This document shows positions 1-6,467 of a stretch of 8,694 nt of DNA, piece after piece. The DNA comes from Pirellulales bacterium (GTDB taxonomy: Bacteria > Planctomycetota > Planctomycetia > Pirellulales > JAICIG01). Where the stretch lies: positions 1 through 8,694 of the forward strand of contig JAICIG010000344.1 in NCBI GenBank assembly GCA_025924495.1, read 5' to 3'. Each line of letters begins with the position of its first letter. Positions within the stretch are counted from its first letter, which is position 1. The translations under genes were made by a program, and so were the position numbers. The notes beneath the pieces are model-generated. The model saw only the letters and a program-made list of their open reading frames with translations. It was not told where the DNA came from and made no database searches.

Positions 1-80
1 GCCTGGCGGATCTCTACGAGCGCGTGGGGCGAATGGCTGACGCAGAACGGTTGCGCCGAATGAATGCCGCACGAGAATGA
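1..80 (+). CDS. C-terminal end of a TPR-like protein (partial)
   Basis: The gene enters from the left edge and is read in the frame that begins at base 3, ending at a TGA at 78-80. Only 25 residues are visible. They read as an amphipathic helix followed by a charged tail, with the pattern L-A-D-L-Y-E-R-V-G-R-M-A-D-A-E. The spacing of Leu/Ala, Tyr, Gly and Ala matches the second half of a tetratricopeptide repeat, so the parent protein probably ends in a TPR array, a protein-protein interaction scaffold. The fragment is too short to say what the protein does. Another frame stops at 61-63, but its translation has no repeat character. The gene converges on the aminotransferase, with 73 bp between the two stop codons. 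Confidence 0.55.
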   Translation, partial: LADLYERVGRMADAERLRRMNAARE

Positions 81-81
81 C

Positions 82-153
82 CGCGGCGATGTCCGGCAGC
101 CAGTTTTGATTGTGGAAGCCAGGGCCGCCGACTTCATTTCTGCCATCGCCGCG
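82..153. terminator. Stop-to-stop inverted repeat, putative bidirectional terminator
   Basis: CGCGGCGATG at 82-91 is the exact reverse complement of CATCGCCGCG at 144-153. Just inside these arms, GCAG (96-99) can pair with CTGC (140-143), so a long hairpin could form with an approximately 40-nt apical loop. The arms lie directly against the two stop codons (78-80 and 154-156) of convergent genes, the position expected of a shared terminator. There is no U-tract on either strand, so an intrinsic terminator in the strict sense is not shown. The structure could also block opposing transcription or protect mRNA ends. Confidence 0.4.
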
Positions 154-1353
154 CTACTGCGGGCTATTCAAGAATGCCTCGATCTTGTCGAAGCCATTTC
201 GCAGGTTGTCCGTGCTGGTGGCAAAGGAAAGCCGGGCATAGCCCTCGGCGCCAAACGCCGAACCCATCACCATCGCCACATTTTGCTGGGCCAACAGTTC
301 CAGGCACCATTTCGCCGAATTGTTGACGCGGGCGCCGCGATAAGAACGACCCAGGTGAGCCTGGATGTTGATGAAGGCGTAAAACGCGCCGCCCATGTCG
401 GCACAGCTTAATTTGGGCAGCGACGCAATGCGGCCGCGCACGAATTCGCGGCGCTTGGCGAACTCGGCCAGCATCTCGGCGACGCAATCCTGCGGGCCAT
501 TGAGTGCGGCGACGGCGGCATACTGGCTGACGCTCGAAGGATTCGACGTCTCCTGACTCTGCAGGTTCTCCATGGCTTTCGCCACGGACAGCGGCGATAA
601 GGTCCAGCCAATTCGCCAGCCCGTCATGGCGTACGCCTTACTCACGCCGTTGACGGTGATGGTGCGCTCGGCCAGACCCGGTCGCACGGTGGCGAAACTG
701 GCGAAACGATGGTCGCCATAGATCAGACACTCGTAGATTTCGTCGGCCACAATCGTCAGATCGCGTTCGATCGCCACATCGGCCAGGGCGCCTAATTCTT
801 CCGGCGAGTACATGCTGCCGGTCGGATTCGACGGGGAGCAAACCAGCAACATCTTCGTGTTCGACGTCAAAGCGCCGCGCAACTGCGCCGGTTTGAGCTT
901 GAAGTTATCGCTTTCCAGCGTCGGCACGATGACAGGTTTGGCGCCGGTCAGCTTGACCAGTTCCGCGTAGCTTACCCAGTAGGGAGCTGGAATAATCACT
1001 TCGTCGCCTGGATTGCAGAGCGCGGTGAAGATGTTGTGCAGCGAGTGTTTGGCGCCGTTGGAGACGACGACTTGCTGCGGGGAGTATTCCAGCCCGTGCC
1101 GCGACTTGTACTGTTTGGCAACGGCCGCACGCAGTTCAGGAATACCGCCGACGGCCGTGTAATGAGTGTGCCCGGCCTTCATCGCGGCCGTCGCGGCGTC
1201 GCAAATGTGCTGCGGGGTGTTGAAATCGGGCTCGCCAACGCTGAAGTCATAGACCGTTTTTCCCGCCGCCTTCAATTCCTTCGCCTTGGCGGCCATTGCC
1301 AGCGTGGCCGAAGGTTCGAGGGCTTGGACAATGCGAGAAATGGTCGGGGGCAT
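154..1353 (-). CDS. aspC: Class I-beta aspartate/prephenate aminotransferase
   Basis: PLP-dependent cytosolic aminotransferase that moves the amino group between L-aspartate or L-glutamate and 2-oxo acids. Some I-beta members also transaminate prephenate to arogenate. The 399 residues match the family length. I see S-V-G-E-P-D-F at 38-44, Tyr65, G-A-K at 100-102, P-Y-W at 124-126, N-P-T-G at 176-179, D-E-I-Y at 204-207, the Schiff-base lysine K239 in S-K-A-Y-A-M-T-G-W-R, phosphate-binding R247, and R374 in A-R-L-S-F-A-T for the substrate alpha-carboxylate. The open frame runs upstream to 1707, but homology begins at M-P-P-T-I, which follows a G-G-A-G ribosome site by seven bases, so I start at 1353. 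It is transcribed alone, divergent from the inositol-phosphate synthase. All catalytic residues are present. Whether prephenate is a substrate cannot be read from the sequence. Confidence 0.93.
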   Translation of the reverse strand: MPPTISRIVQALEPSATLAMAAKAKELKAAGKTVYDFSVGEPDFNTPQHICDAATAAMKAGHTHYTAVGGIPELRAAVAKQYKSRHGLEYSPQQVVVSNGAKHSLHNIFTALCNPGDEVIIPAPYWVSYAELVKLTGAKPVIVPTLESDNFKLKPAQLRGALTSNTKMLLVCSPSNPTGSMYSPEELGALADVAIERDLTIVADEIYECLIYGDHRFASFATVRPGLAERTITVNGVSKAYAMTGWRIGWTLSPLSVAKAMENLQSQETSNPSSVSQYAAVAALNGPQDCVAEMLAEFAKRREFVRGRIASLPKLSCADMGGAFYAFINIQAHLGRSYRGARVNNSAKWCLELLAQQNVAMVMGSAFGAEGYARLSFATSTDNLRNGFDKIEAFLNSPQ

Positions 1354-1461
1354 GGGCAAACTCCAGGCGGCGACCCTGTCGGGTCGAAACGAAGGATGGC
1401 ATGTAGAAAACAGCAGCAGGCCGCAAAAATCGGCCGCTTGACGCAAGCTATCGGCCGGACA

Positions 1462-1490
1462 ATCATAGTAGCTTCGAGGTTCGCTTCCAA
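1462..1490 (-). promoter_or_regulatory. Putative sigma70-type promoter of the aminotransferase
   Basis: Read on the minus strand, TTGGAA (1490-1485) is followed after 17 bases by TATGAT (1467-1462), four and five matches to the consensus with ideal spacing. Transcription would start near 1455 and give a leader of about 100 nt. On the opposite strand TTGACG occurs at 1438-1443, but no well-spaced -10 follows it, so I do not call a promoter for the rightward gene. The rest of the divergent region 1354-1642 shows no other convincing signal. Confidence 0.4.
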
Positions 1491-1642
1491 GTGGCCCGCT
1501 GGACGGCGCCGCGGGTCGGAAGGGCTGGCGCCCCGCCACTTTCCCGCTCGGGATCTCGTCTAGACCGGCATGCTCGATTACGGGCGACCGGTCCCCGCCG
1601 TGAACGACAACCTGCCGCAACTCCACAGACTGCGAATTTTCT

Positions 1643-2848
1643 ATGGCGCGTGCTCGCATTGGGATCTGGTTGATCGGAGCCAAAGGGGGAGTCGCTTCGA
1701 CGGCCACAGTGGGCCTGACCGCTTTGAAGAAAGGGCTGATCGGAAATGCCGGGTTGGTCAGCGAATTACCCGAATTCCAGTCGCTCGGTCTGACGGCTTG
1801 GAAAGACTTTGTGATTGGCGGCCACGAGATCCGCGACGTTCGTTCTTACGACGAAGCCATGCGGATGCACACTGAGAGCCGAGCGATCGACGCCGGCGTC
1901 TTGGCGAAGTGTAAAGGCGAGTTGGACAAAATCGACCGGCAGATTCGTCCCGGCGCTGTCTTCAATGTCGGACCGACGATTGAAAAACTCGCCAGCCCCG
2001 AAATCCGTAACCGGCGGGAAACGCCGCGGCAGATCATAGAGCGCGTCCAGGCCGATTTGAAAGCCTTCGCCGACGACCAGCAGTTAGCGCACGTGGTGGT
2101 GGTGAACGTCTCATCGACCGAGCCGGCGGTCGATCCGCAAACTTTGCCCGCGCGCTGGAAAGATCTCAATAAGCTGATCGACAAGCGCGGCGCTTGCCCG
2201 CTGCCAGCCAGTTCGCTGTATGCGATCGCCGCCCTTGACTTGGGCTATTCGTACGTCAATTTCACCCCTTCGCTGGGCTCAAGCGCGCCTGCCATCGACG
2301 AACTGGCCCGCGAACGCGGCGCGCGACACATGGGCTACGACGGCAAGACGGGGGAGACGCTGCTAAAGAGCATTCTGGCTCCGATGTTCGCCAAGCGCAA
2401 TCTGCAGGTGATGAGCTGGGTCGGCCACAATATCTTCGGCAATATGGACGCCAAGGTGCTCGACGATCCGGTGAACAAGCAGGCCAAAGTCACCAGCAAA
2501 GACCGCTTGCTGGGGCAGATTCTCGGTTACACGCCGCAGACGCTGGTGACGATCGAGCGCATCGACAGCATGCGCGACTGGAAAACCGCCTGGGACCATG
2601 TCCACTTCACCGGCTTTTTGGGCACGCCGATGACCTTTCAGTTCATCTGGCAAGGCTGCGATTCGCTGCTGGCCGCGCCGCTGGTGCTTGATCTGGTGCG
2701 GTTCACCGAGCGCGCTTGGCGCAACGGCGATACGGGGCGGTTGGAGTTTCTGTCGAGTTTCTTCAAAAGCCCGCTGGGCGTGGAAGAGCACGATTTCGCC
2801 CTCCAATTTCAAGCTCTGCAATCGTGGGCGACCGGCCTGAAGACTTGA
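1643..2848 (+). CDS. ino1: Inositol-3-phosphate synthase family protein (MIPS)
   Basis: Members of this family convert D-glucose 6-phosphate to 1L-myo-inositol 3-phosphate using tightly bound NAD, the first step of inositol synthesis, in the cytosol. The 401-aa protein opens with a Rossmann strand and the loop G-A-K-G-G-V-A-S-T (12-20), in the place of the eukaryotic G-x-G-G-N-N-G-S-T. V-N-V-S-S-T-E (154-160) and N-F-T-P-S-L-G (206-212) correspond to the nucleotide-site segments. G-Y-D-G-K-T-G-E-T-L-L-K-S (231-243), G-N-M-D (266-269), S-K-D (285-287) and S-L-L-A-A-P-L-V-L-D-L (341-351) match the catalytic-domain landmarks. K235, K242 and K286 are the likely active-site lysines. The length is between short actinobacterial (about 360) and eukaryotic (about 510-530) forms. 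The ATG at 1643 has no clear Shine-Dalgarno but lies six residues before the first beta strand. A paralogue with another sugar-phosphate substrate is possible. Confidence 0.82.
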   Translation: MARARIGIWLIGAKGGVASTATVGLTALKKGLIGNAGLVSELPEFQSLGLTAWKDFVIGGHEIRDVRSYDEAMRMHTESRAIDAGVLAKCKGELDKIDRQIRPGAVFNVGPTIEKLASPEIRNRRETPRQIIERVQADLKAFADDQQLAHVVVVNVSSTEPAVDPQTLPARWKDLNKLIDKRGACPLPASSLYAIAALDLGYSYVNFTPSLGSSAPAIDELARERGARHMGYDGKTGETLLKSILAPMFAKRNLQVMSWVGHNIFGNMDAKVLDDPVNKQAKVTSKDRLLGQILGYTPQTLVTIERIDSMRDWKTAWDHVHFTGFLGTPMTFQFIWQGCDSLLAAPLVLDLVRFTERAWRNGDTGRLEFLSSFFKSPLGVEEHDFALQFQALQSWATGLKT

Positions 2849-2887
2849 GCATTACTTTCGCGCGGACGCCGCGTGTCTACGACGCAG

Positions 2888-2919
2888 CGTCTCAATTGCT
2901 CGAAAAACAACTTGAGACG
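2888..2919. terminator. Hairpin between convergent genes, putative terminator
   Basis: CGTCTCAA (2888-2895) and TTGAGACG (2912-2919) form a perfect 8-bp stem. TTG (2896-2898) with CAA (2908-2910) extends it to 11 bp with one bulged base and a nine-base A-rich loop. It lies in the 80-bp gap between the stop of the inositol-phosphate synthase and that of the HEAT-like gene. No run of T follows on either strand, so termination is inferred mainly from position. Confidence 0.45.
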
Positions 2920-2928
2920 ATTTGCGAT

Positions 2929-4488
2929 CTAGTCTTCCGGATTGAAGGCTCGCATCAGCTTACGGCCTTTGTGAATTAAATAGAGTTCGGTCGGACCAAG
3001 CGATCGGCTGCCGGGGCCAAGCGGGCGCCATGTGGTCTGTTCGCCGTCGATGATTAAAATGCCGGCTTGCCCCTGCCGCCGGGCCGCGGCGACATAGATC
3101 TCTTCGTCGAAGAAGCGGCCCAGCTTGATCAGCTGCAAATCTTCGCAGCCCTGGTCGGCCAGTTGTTGCGAAAGGTCTTCCCAGGTCGCTTGTTGTTCTG
3201 CAGAGAGTTGCTCGGGCGTTAACTCGCTGATTTCCGCATGTTCGGCAAACCAACCAGCGTAAGCCGCATAAATGTCGGTCGCCGGCAGGTCGGCGAGATC
3301 GGCGCGCAAGACGTGCGTGACTGGCCCCGCCATGGCAATGCCCGACATGCTACGGTTGCCTGCGCGGAATTCGTAGCGAAATAGAAAGCAATCGACGCTC
3401 TCAGAAAAGCCGGGCCAAAACTGCCGCCGCGAATCGAACAGCTCCAATTTGTGCGGCGGCATGCCGAATTGCGTCGGCAAAGCCAGCCAGGCCGCTAGCT
3501 CTCCCTCGGCTCGGGCGATCGGCGAGCGATTCGCTTCGCTGGCGCGAGGCAGTTCGCCCAATTCCTCTAAATAGGCGAGCGCTCGCGGTCGTACGACCGG
3601 CTCGCCGGACATTTCGGCCAGCACTTTTACGCCTTCATCATCGCCCAACCGGGCCAGCGCGTAGGCTGCCTCCGTGCGCAGCCGGCGGTGCGATAGTTCC
3701 AATGCCTGGTGCAGCTTGCCGCAAACGCTCGCGTCGCCGATCATCGCCAACGCATGGCACAGCGCGACAACCAACTCAACGCCTTCGCCTACGATGGCGT
3801 TCAGTGCTGCCGGCGAAGCCGCGAACTCTTGGGGACGCTCCTCCAGGCGCGCTAACCGAGAGACGAGTCCGCCGAGCAAATCGGCCAGTCGGGTCACGCG
3901 TGCACTCGCCGGATGAGGCCTGACGCCGCGTTCGCGGCAAAGAAAATTCGCCAGATCGAGCACGATCGCGGCGGTTGAAGGATGCTCCAAGGCGTCGAGC
4001 AGCCGCGGGAAAAGCGATCTGGCCGCATCGTCTCGTCGCTGGAACAACGGAACCAACGCCAGCGCGGCGTCTTGTGGACGACCGGGCGGATCGGTCGCAA
4101 CCAACTCGACAAAGGTCTTCCACGCGTCAGGCGCCCCGCTCGACGCCAGCATAGCCAGCAACAAGTGTCGAGCCTGGCTTGTCGGGCCCAACCAGGCATA
4201 CAGGGAGACAATGGCCCGGATGGTCTCGCCTTGCAACCGCGCCTCGACAGCGAGAACGCGATGAGCGGCATTCAAGAGTGACGACCAGAGCGCATATTCT
4301 TCGCCGAGTGCGCTGGCCTCGCCCTCGTTCGTCGTCAATTTGGCCAACTTCAGCAACCACTGTTGCGCTTGCGCGTCGGAATGCAGCGTTGCCTCAGCGG
4401 CGCGGCGTCGACAAGCCGCGCGACCGTCGGCGCCAAGGCTGGCGAAATTCGCCAAATCATCCAGAAGTTGTTCTAGTTGGTCTCGCAT
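2929..4488 (-). CDS. HEAT-like repeat protein of unknown function, 519 aa
   Basis: I do not recognise this as a named family. Residues 1-310 are almost entirely Ala/Leu-rich amphipathic helices. The clearest repeat-like segment is 235-310, including R-T-E-A-A-Y-A-L-A-R-L-G-D-D-E-G (271-286), which closely resembles PBS-lyase-type HEAT repeats. From about 330 the character changes to a mixed alpha/beta domain rich in Trp, Phe and Tyr (F-W-P-G-F at 357-361, W-R-P-L-G-P-G-S at 487-494), ending in a short basic segment. There is no signal peptide or membrane helix, so it should be cytosolic, and no catalytic motif is evident. The ATG at 4488 follows a TATAAC box by 16 bases and has no Shine-Dalgarno, so the message may have a very short leader. 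It is monocistronic, convergent with the inositol-phosphate synthase and divergent from the H1-like gene. The N-terminal HEAT assignment is an inference from pattern. Confidence 0.75.
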   Translation of the reverse strand: MRDQLEQLLDDLANFASLGADGRAACRRRAAEATLHSDAQAQQWLLKLAKLTTNEGEASALGEEYALWSSLLNAAHRVLAVEARLQGETIRAIVSLYAWLGPTSQARHLLLAMLASSGAPDAWKTFVELVATDPPGRPQDAALALVPLFQRRDDAARSLFPRLLDALEHPSTAAIVLDLANFLCRERGVRPHPASARVTRLADLLGGLVSRLARLEERPQEFAASPAALNAIVGEGVELVVALCHALAMIGDASVCGKLHQALELSHRRLRTEAAYALARLGDDEGVKVLAEMSGEPVVRPRALAYLEELGELPRASEANRSPIARAEGELAAWLALPTQFGMPPHKLELFDSRRQFWPGFSESVDCFLFRYEFRAGNRSMSGIAMAGPVTHVLRADLADLPATDIYAAYAGWFAEHAEISELTPEQLSAEQQATWEDLSQQLADQGCEDLQLIKLGRFFDEEIYVAAARRQGQAGILIIDGEQTTWRPLGPGSRSLGPTELYLIHKGRKLMRAFNPED

Positions 4489-4504
4489 GGTGTCGATAAA
4501 GCTG

Positions 4505-4510
4505 GTTATA
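4505..4510 (-). promoter_or_regulatory. Putative -10 box of the HEAT-like gene
   Basis: On the minus strand TATAAC, five of six consensus bases, ends 16 bases before the ATG at 4488. The predicted start point near 4498 would leave a leader of about ten bases, which agrees with the lack of a ribosome site. No good -35 hexamer is present at the right distance, so support is weak. Confidence 0.3.
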
Positions 4511-4607
4511 TCGCGGGCAGCCGCAAGGGACGAGACGCCGATCGATTGGATCGCTATGCATCAAGCGTTCGGGCGCGATGATGCCGCCCGCAATTCCGAC
4601 GGCCGTC

Positions 4608-4725
4608 GCGTCCGCTCGGCGAATCAAGATCATGGCGGCGACCGTCGTCGATTAATTCGCTGTGTGAATCGCCTTCTGCAACGGACGCTCGGGAAGGCGC
4701 GCAAAAATAAAAACCGGGGCGTCCG
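4608..4725 (+). repeat. Three-arm repeat in the leader of the H1-like gene
   Basis: GCGTCCGCT occurs twice in direct orientation (4608-4616 and 4719-4727). Between them lies CGGACGC (4682-4688), the exact complement of the first seven bases of either copy. The middle arm can therefore pair upstream or downstream, but not both. The downstream arm ends about 20 bases before the start codon at 4746. No confident promoter could be placed in 4511-4745, so it is not certain that all three arms are on the transcript. Short GC-rich matches like these can also arise by chance. Confidence 0.35.
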
Positions 4726-4745
4726 CTAGCTAAGGATTGAATACC

Positions 4746-4892
4746 ATGGCCACCTCCAAAAAGACGACCGCTAAGACTGCCAAAAAGCCGGCGACTCGCT
4801 CGCTGAAAAAGAAATCAGCTGCCAAACCGGCCAAGCGGTCGACCAAGCGAGCCGCTGGGAAAAAAGCAGCCAAGCGCGTGAAAAAGAGCTAA
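4746..4892 (+). CDS. Histone H1-like lysine-rich DNA-binding protein, 48 aa
   Basis: The 48-residue protein has 16 Lys, 4 Arg and 11 Ala, with no acidic or aromatic residue. Its K-K-x-A-K and A-A-K-x-A/P-K spacing resembles the C-terminal tail of histone H1 and bacterial H1-like proteins such as Hc1/HctA and alanine/lysine-rich nucleoid proteins. Such proteins bind DNA (sometimes RNA) nonspecifically and compact or condense it. The start ATG follows A-A-G-G-A by nine bases, a good ribosome site, and the gene ends at a TAA. There is no globular domain, so it is the tail alone rather than a full H1. Lys codons are both AAA and AAG, and alanines are mostly GCC, in keeping with the neighbours. 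It is transcribed toward the DEAD-box helicase but separated from it by a strong hairpin. Function is inferred from composition. Confidence 0.8.
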   Translation: MATSKKTTAKTAKKPATRSLKKKSAAKPAKRSTKRAAGKKAAKRVKKS

Positions 4893-4952
4893 CTGGCGGC
4901 ATCGGCGGCAAGCCCCATTATATGCGGCGCCGGTCCGACCCCAACCGAGCAA

Positions 4953-4986
4953 GGCCGATGCGGTCCCTTGCAGGGCTGCATCGGCC
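4953..4986 (+). terminator. Strong hairpin downstream of the H1-like gene
   Basis: GGCCGATGC (4953-4961) pairs perfectly with GCATCGGCC (4978-4986), and inside it CCCT (4965-4968) pairs with AGGG (4972-4975) around a three-base loop. The result is a 13-bp stem with a small internal loop, 60 bases after the H1-like stop codon and before the helicase promoter. No U-tract follows, so it may be a weak or factor-assisted terminator, a stabilising mRNA 3' end, or a structured RNA element. Confidence 0.45.
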
Positions 4987-5003
4987 GCTCCATTCGCCGC
5001 CCG

Positions 5004-5032
5004 TTGACCAAAGCCATTCTGCCTGATAGTGT
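5004..5032 (+). promoter_or_regulatory. Putative promoter of the DEAD-box helicase
   Basis: TTGACC (5004-5009, five of six) is followed after 17 bases by TAGTGT (5027-5032, three of six). Transcription would begin near 5039 and give a leader of about 29 nt. The -35 box is strong, the -10 poor. A second AT-rich candidate, TAAATA, lies at 5036-5041 but has no matching -35. Confidence 0.35.
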
Positions 5033-5050
5033 TACGTAAATAAAACTATC
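5025..5050. promoter_or_regulatory. Inverted repeat over the helicase -10 region
   Basis: GATAGT (5025-5030) and ACTATC (5045-5050) are perfect inverted copies spaced 14 bases apart, enclosing the 8-bp palindrome TTACGTAA (5032-5039). It overlaps the predicted -10 box and start point, 18 bases before the GTG start codon. This is a plausible operator. If transcribed from further upstream it would be a leader hairpin close to the ribosome site. Confidence 0.35.
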
Positions 5051-5067
5051 TTGCGCAGGTTGGCTGG

Positions 5068-6384
5068 GTGAAACAAGAATCACAATCGTCCGAGGAATCG
5101 GCTCAAGGGTTCGCTAAGCTTCGGCTCTCCGAGGCAATGCTTGCGGCGCTCGATCGCGCGGGCTATCTGGAACCAACCCCGGTGCAAGCCGGGCTCATCC
5201 CTCGCGCGCTGGAAGGCATCGACGTGCTTGGCCAGGCCCGCACAGGGACGGGAAAAACCGCCGCTTTCGTCATCCCGATTCTGGAGCGGCTGGAACACCG
5301 TAAAGAGCACTCGCCGCAGGCATTAATGCTGGTGCCTACGCGAGAACTTGCCGTGCAAGTCCGCGACGAGATGATCAAGCTGGCCCACGGCCAGAAAGTG
5401 CATCCCGTGGCGCTCTATGGCGGCACGCCGATCCGAGGACAGATTGAAAAACTGAAACGAGGCGCCGATTGCGTCGTCGGCACTCCCGGCCGCGTGCTCG
5501 ATCACATCGGCCGCGGTACGCTCAGCCTGGATCAATTGCGGTTCGTGGTGCTGGACGAGGCGGATCGCATGCTCGATATCGGGTTTCGGCCTGATATCGA
5601 AAAGATTCTGCGCCGCTGCCCAGCGTCGCGGCAGACCTTGCTGTTGAGCGCCACGGTGCCCCCGCCAGTGGCACGGCTTGCGACGCGTTACATGCGCGAT
5701 CCGGAAACGCTCAATTTCTCTTCGAACGAAGTCGCGGTTGAAACCATCGAGCAGTTTTACTTCACGGTGATTCCGGAGAAGAAGTTCGAACTGCTGGTCA
5801 AATTGCTGCGGCGAGAAAATCCTCGCCAGTCCATCGTTTTCTGCCGCACCAAGCGAGGCACCGAGCGGGTGTTCCGCAATTTGCAACGCAAATTCGAAGG
5901 GGTCGACTGCATTCACGGCGACCTGCCGCAAAAATCGCGAGATCGGGCCATGGCCAAGTTTCGCGAGGGGCAAGTCCGCCACCTGGTGGCGACCGATGTC
6001 GTCGGCCGTGGCATCGATGTGAGCGGCATCTCGCACATTGTTAATTACGACATTCCCGCCTTCTGCGATGACTACGTTCACCGCGTCGGCCGCACCGGAC
6101 GCATGGGACGCGAGGGAGTCGCTTACACCTTTGTCACGCCGGAAGAAGGCAACGAGCTGACCCGCATCGAGATGCGGATCGACCGACTCCTGCAACGGGC
6201 CGAGATCGAAGGTTTTGATGCTGCGCCGCGAGCACAGCCCAGCGTTTCGCTCGAGAGATCGGGTGGATCGGGCGCTGAAAGCCCGTCCGTCGAAGAGAAT
6301 GGCGAAGAAGCGGCGGCGAAGCCTGCCTCGCCCATGATGGGCCGCGGAGGTCGTCCGCCCCGCCGCATTCGTCGGGCTCTCTAG
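5068..6384 (+). CDS. DEAD-box ATP-dependent RNA helicase
   Basis: Superfamily 2 RNA helicase that uses ATP to unwind short RNA duplexes, typically in ribosome assembly, mRNA turnover or cold adaptation. All family motifs are intact in 438 residues: Q-motif F15 to Q40, Walker A A-R-T-G-T-G-K-T (57-64), P-T-R-E-L (90-94), G-G (118-119), T-P-G-R (139-142), D-E-A-D (163-166), S-A-T (194-196), I-V-F-C-R-T (256-261), A-T-D-V-V-G-R-G-I-D (308-317) and H-R-V-G-R-T-G-R (338-345). The tail from about 385 is low-complexity and acidic, then ends in a basic G-R-G-G-R-P-P-R-R segment that likely binds RNA. The next internal Met (residue 24) would lose F15 of the Q-motif, so the GTG at 5068 is chosen despite a weak ribosome site. 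It resembles RhlE/CshA-type enzymes, but the subfamily cannot be settled here. Confidence 0.95.
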   Translation: MKQESQSSEESAQGFAKLRLSEAMLAALDRAGYLEPTPVQAGLIPRALEGIDVLGQARTGTGKTAAFVIPILERLEHRKEHSPQALMLVPTRELAVQVRDEMIKLAHGQKVHPVALYGGTPIRGQIEKLKRGADCVVGTPGRVLDHIGRGTLSLDQLRFVVLDEADRMLDIGFRPDIEKILRRCPASRQTLLLSATVPPPVARLATRYMRDPETLNFSSNEVAVETIEQFYFTVIPEKKFELLVKLLRRENPRQSIVFCRTKRGTERVFRNLQRKFEGVDCIHGDLPQKSRDRAMAKFREGQVRHLVATDVVGRGIDVSGISHIVNYDIPAFCDDYVHRVGRTGRMGREGVAYTFVTPEEGNELTRIEMRIDRLLQRAEIEGFDAAPRAQPSVSLERSGGSGAESPSVEENGEEAAAKPASPMMGRGGRPPRRIRRAL

Positions 6385-6403
6385 CGCCGTGTGATGGCCT
6401 GAG

Positions 6404-6421
6404 CCGGCGGTAAAAAGCCGG
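6404..6421. terminator. Weak hairpin between helicase and membrane operon
   Basis: CCGGC (6404-6408) and GCCGG (6417-6421) form a 5-bp GC stem with an A-rich eight-base loop, 20 bases after the helicase stop and 47 bases beyond the stop of the convergent membrane operon. No U-tract follows on either strand. The position fits a shared terminator, but the structure is modest. Confidence 0.25.
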
Positions 6422-6467
6422 TGACATTCGCCTCGCAGTCTCGGTCAATGCGCCCCCCCGCTTCCGG

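Noticed and set aside
64..411. 115-aa rightward open frame at the left end
   Set aside because: Most of it is antisense to the conserved C-terminal part of the aminotransferase, with no protein-like features.
1354..1707. N-terminal extension of the aminotransferase up to 1707
   Set aside because: The extra 118 residues are low-complexity Arg/Pro-rich with no family match, overlap the inositol-phosphate synthase start, and the internal ATG at 1353 has a good ribosome site at the expected family length.
4889..5083. 64-aa leftward open frame between the H1-like gene and helicase
   Set aside because: It covers a hairpin and a promoter, overlaps both neighbours' ends and has no ribosome site or family character.
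5323..6195. 290-aa open frame antisense to the helicase
   Set aside because: It lies wholly opposite an intact DEAD-box gene, and its composition is that of a GC-rich shadow frame with no recognisable domain.
6452..6458. Run of seven C between convergent genes, as a possible phase-variation tract
   Set aside because: It lies outside any coding frame or promoter, so length changes would have no evident effect.
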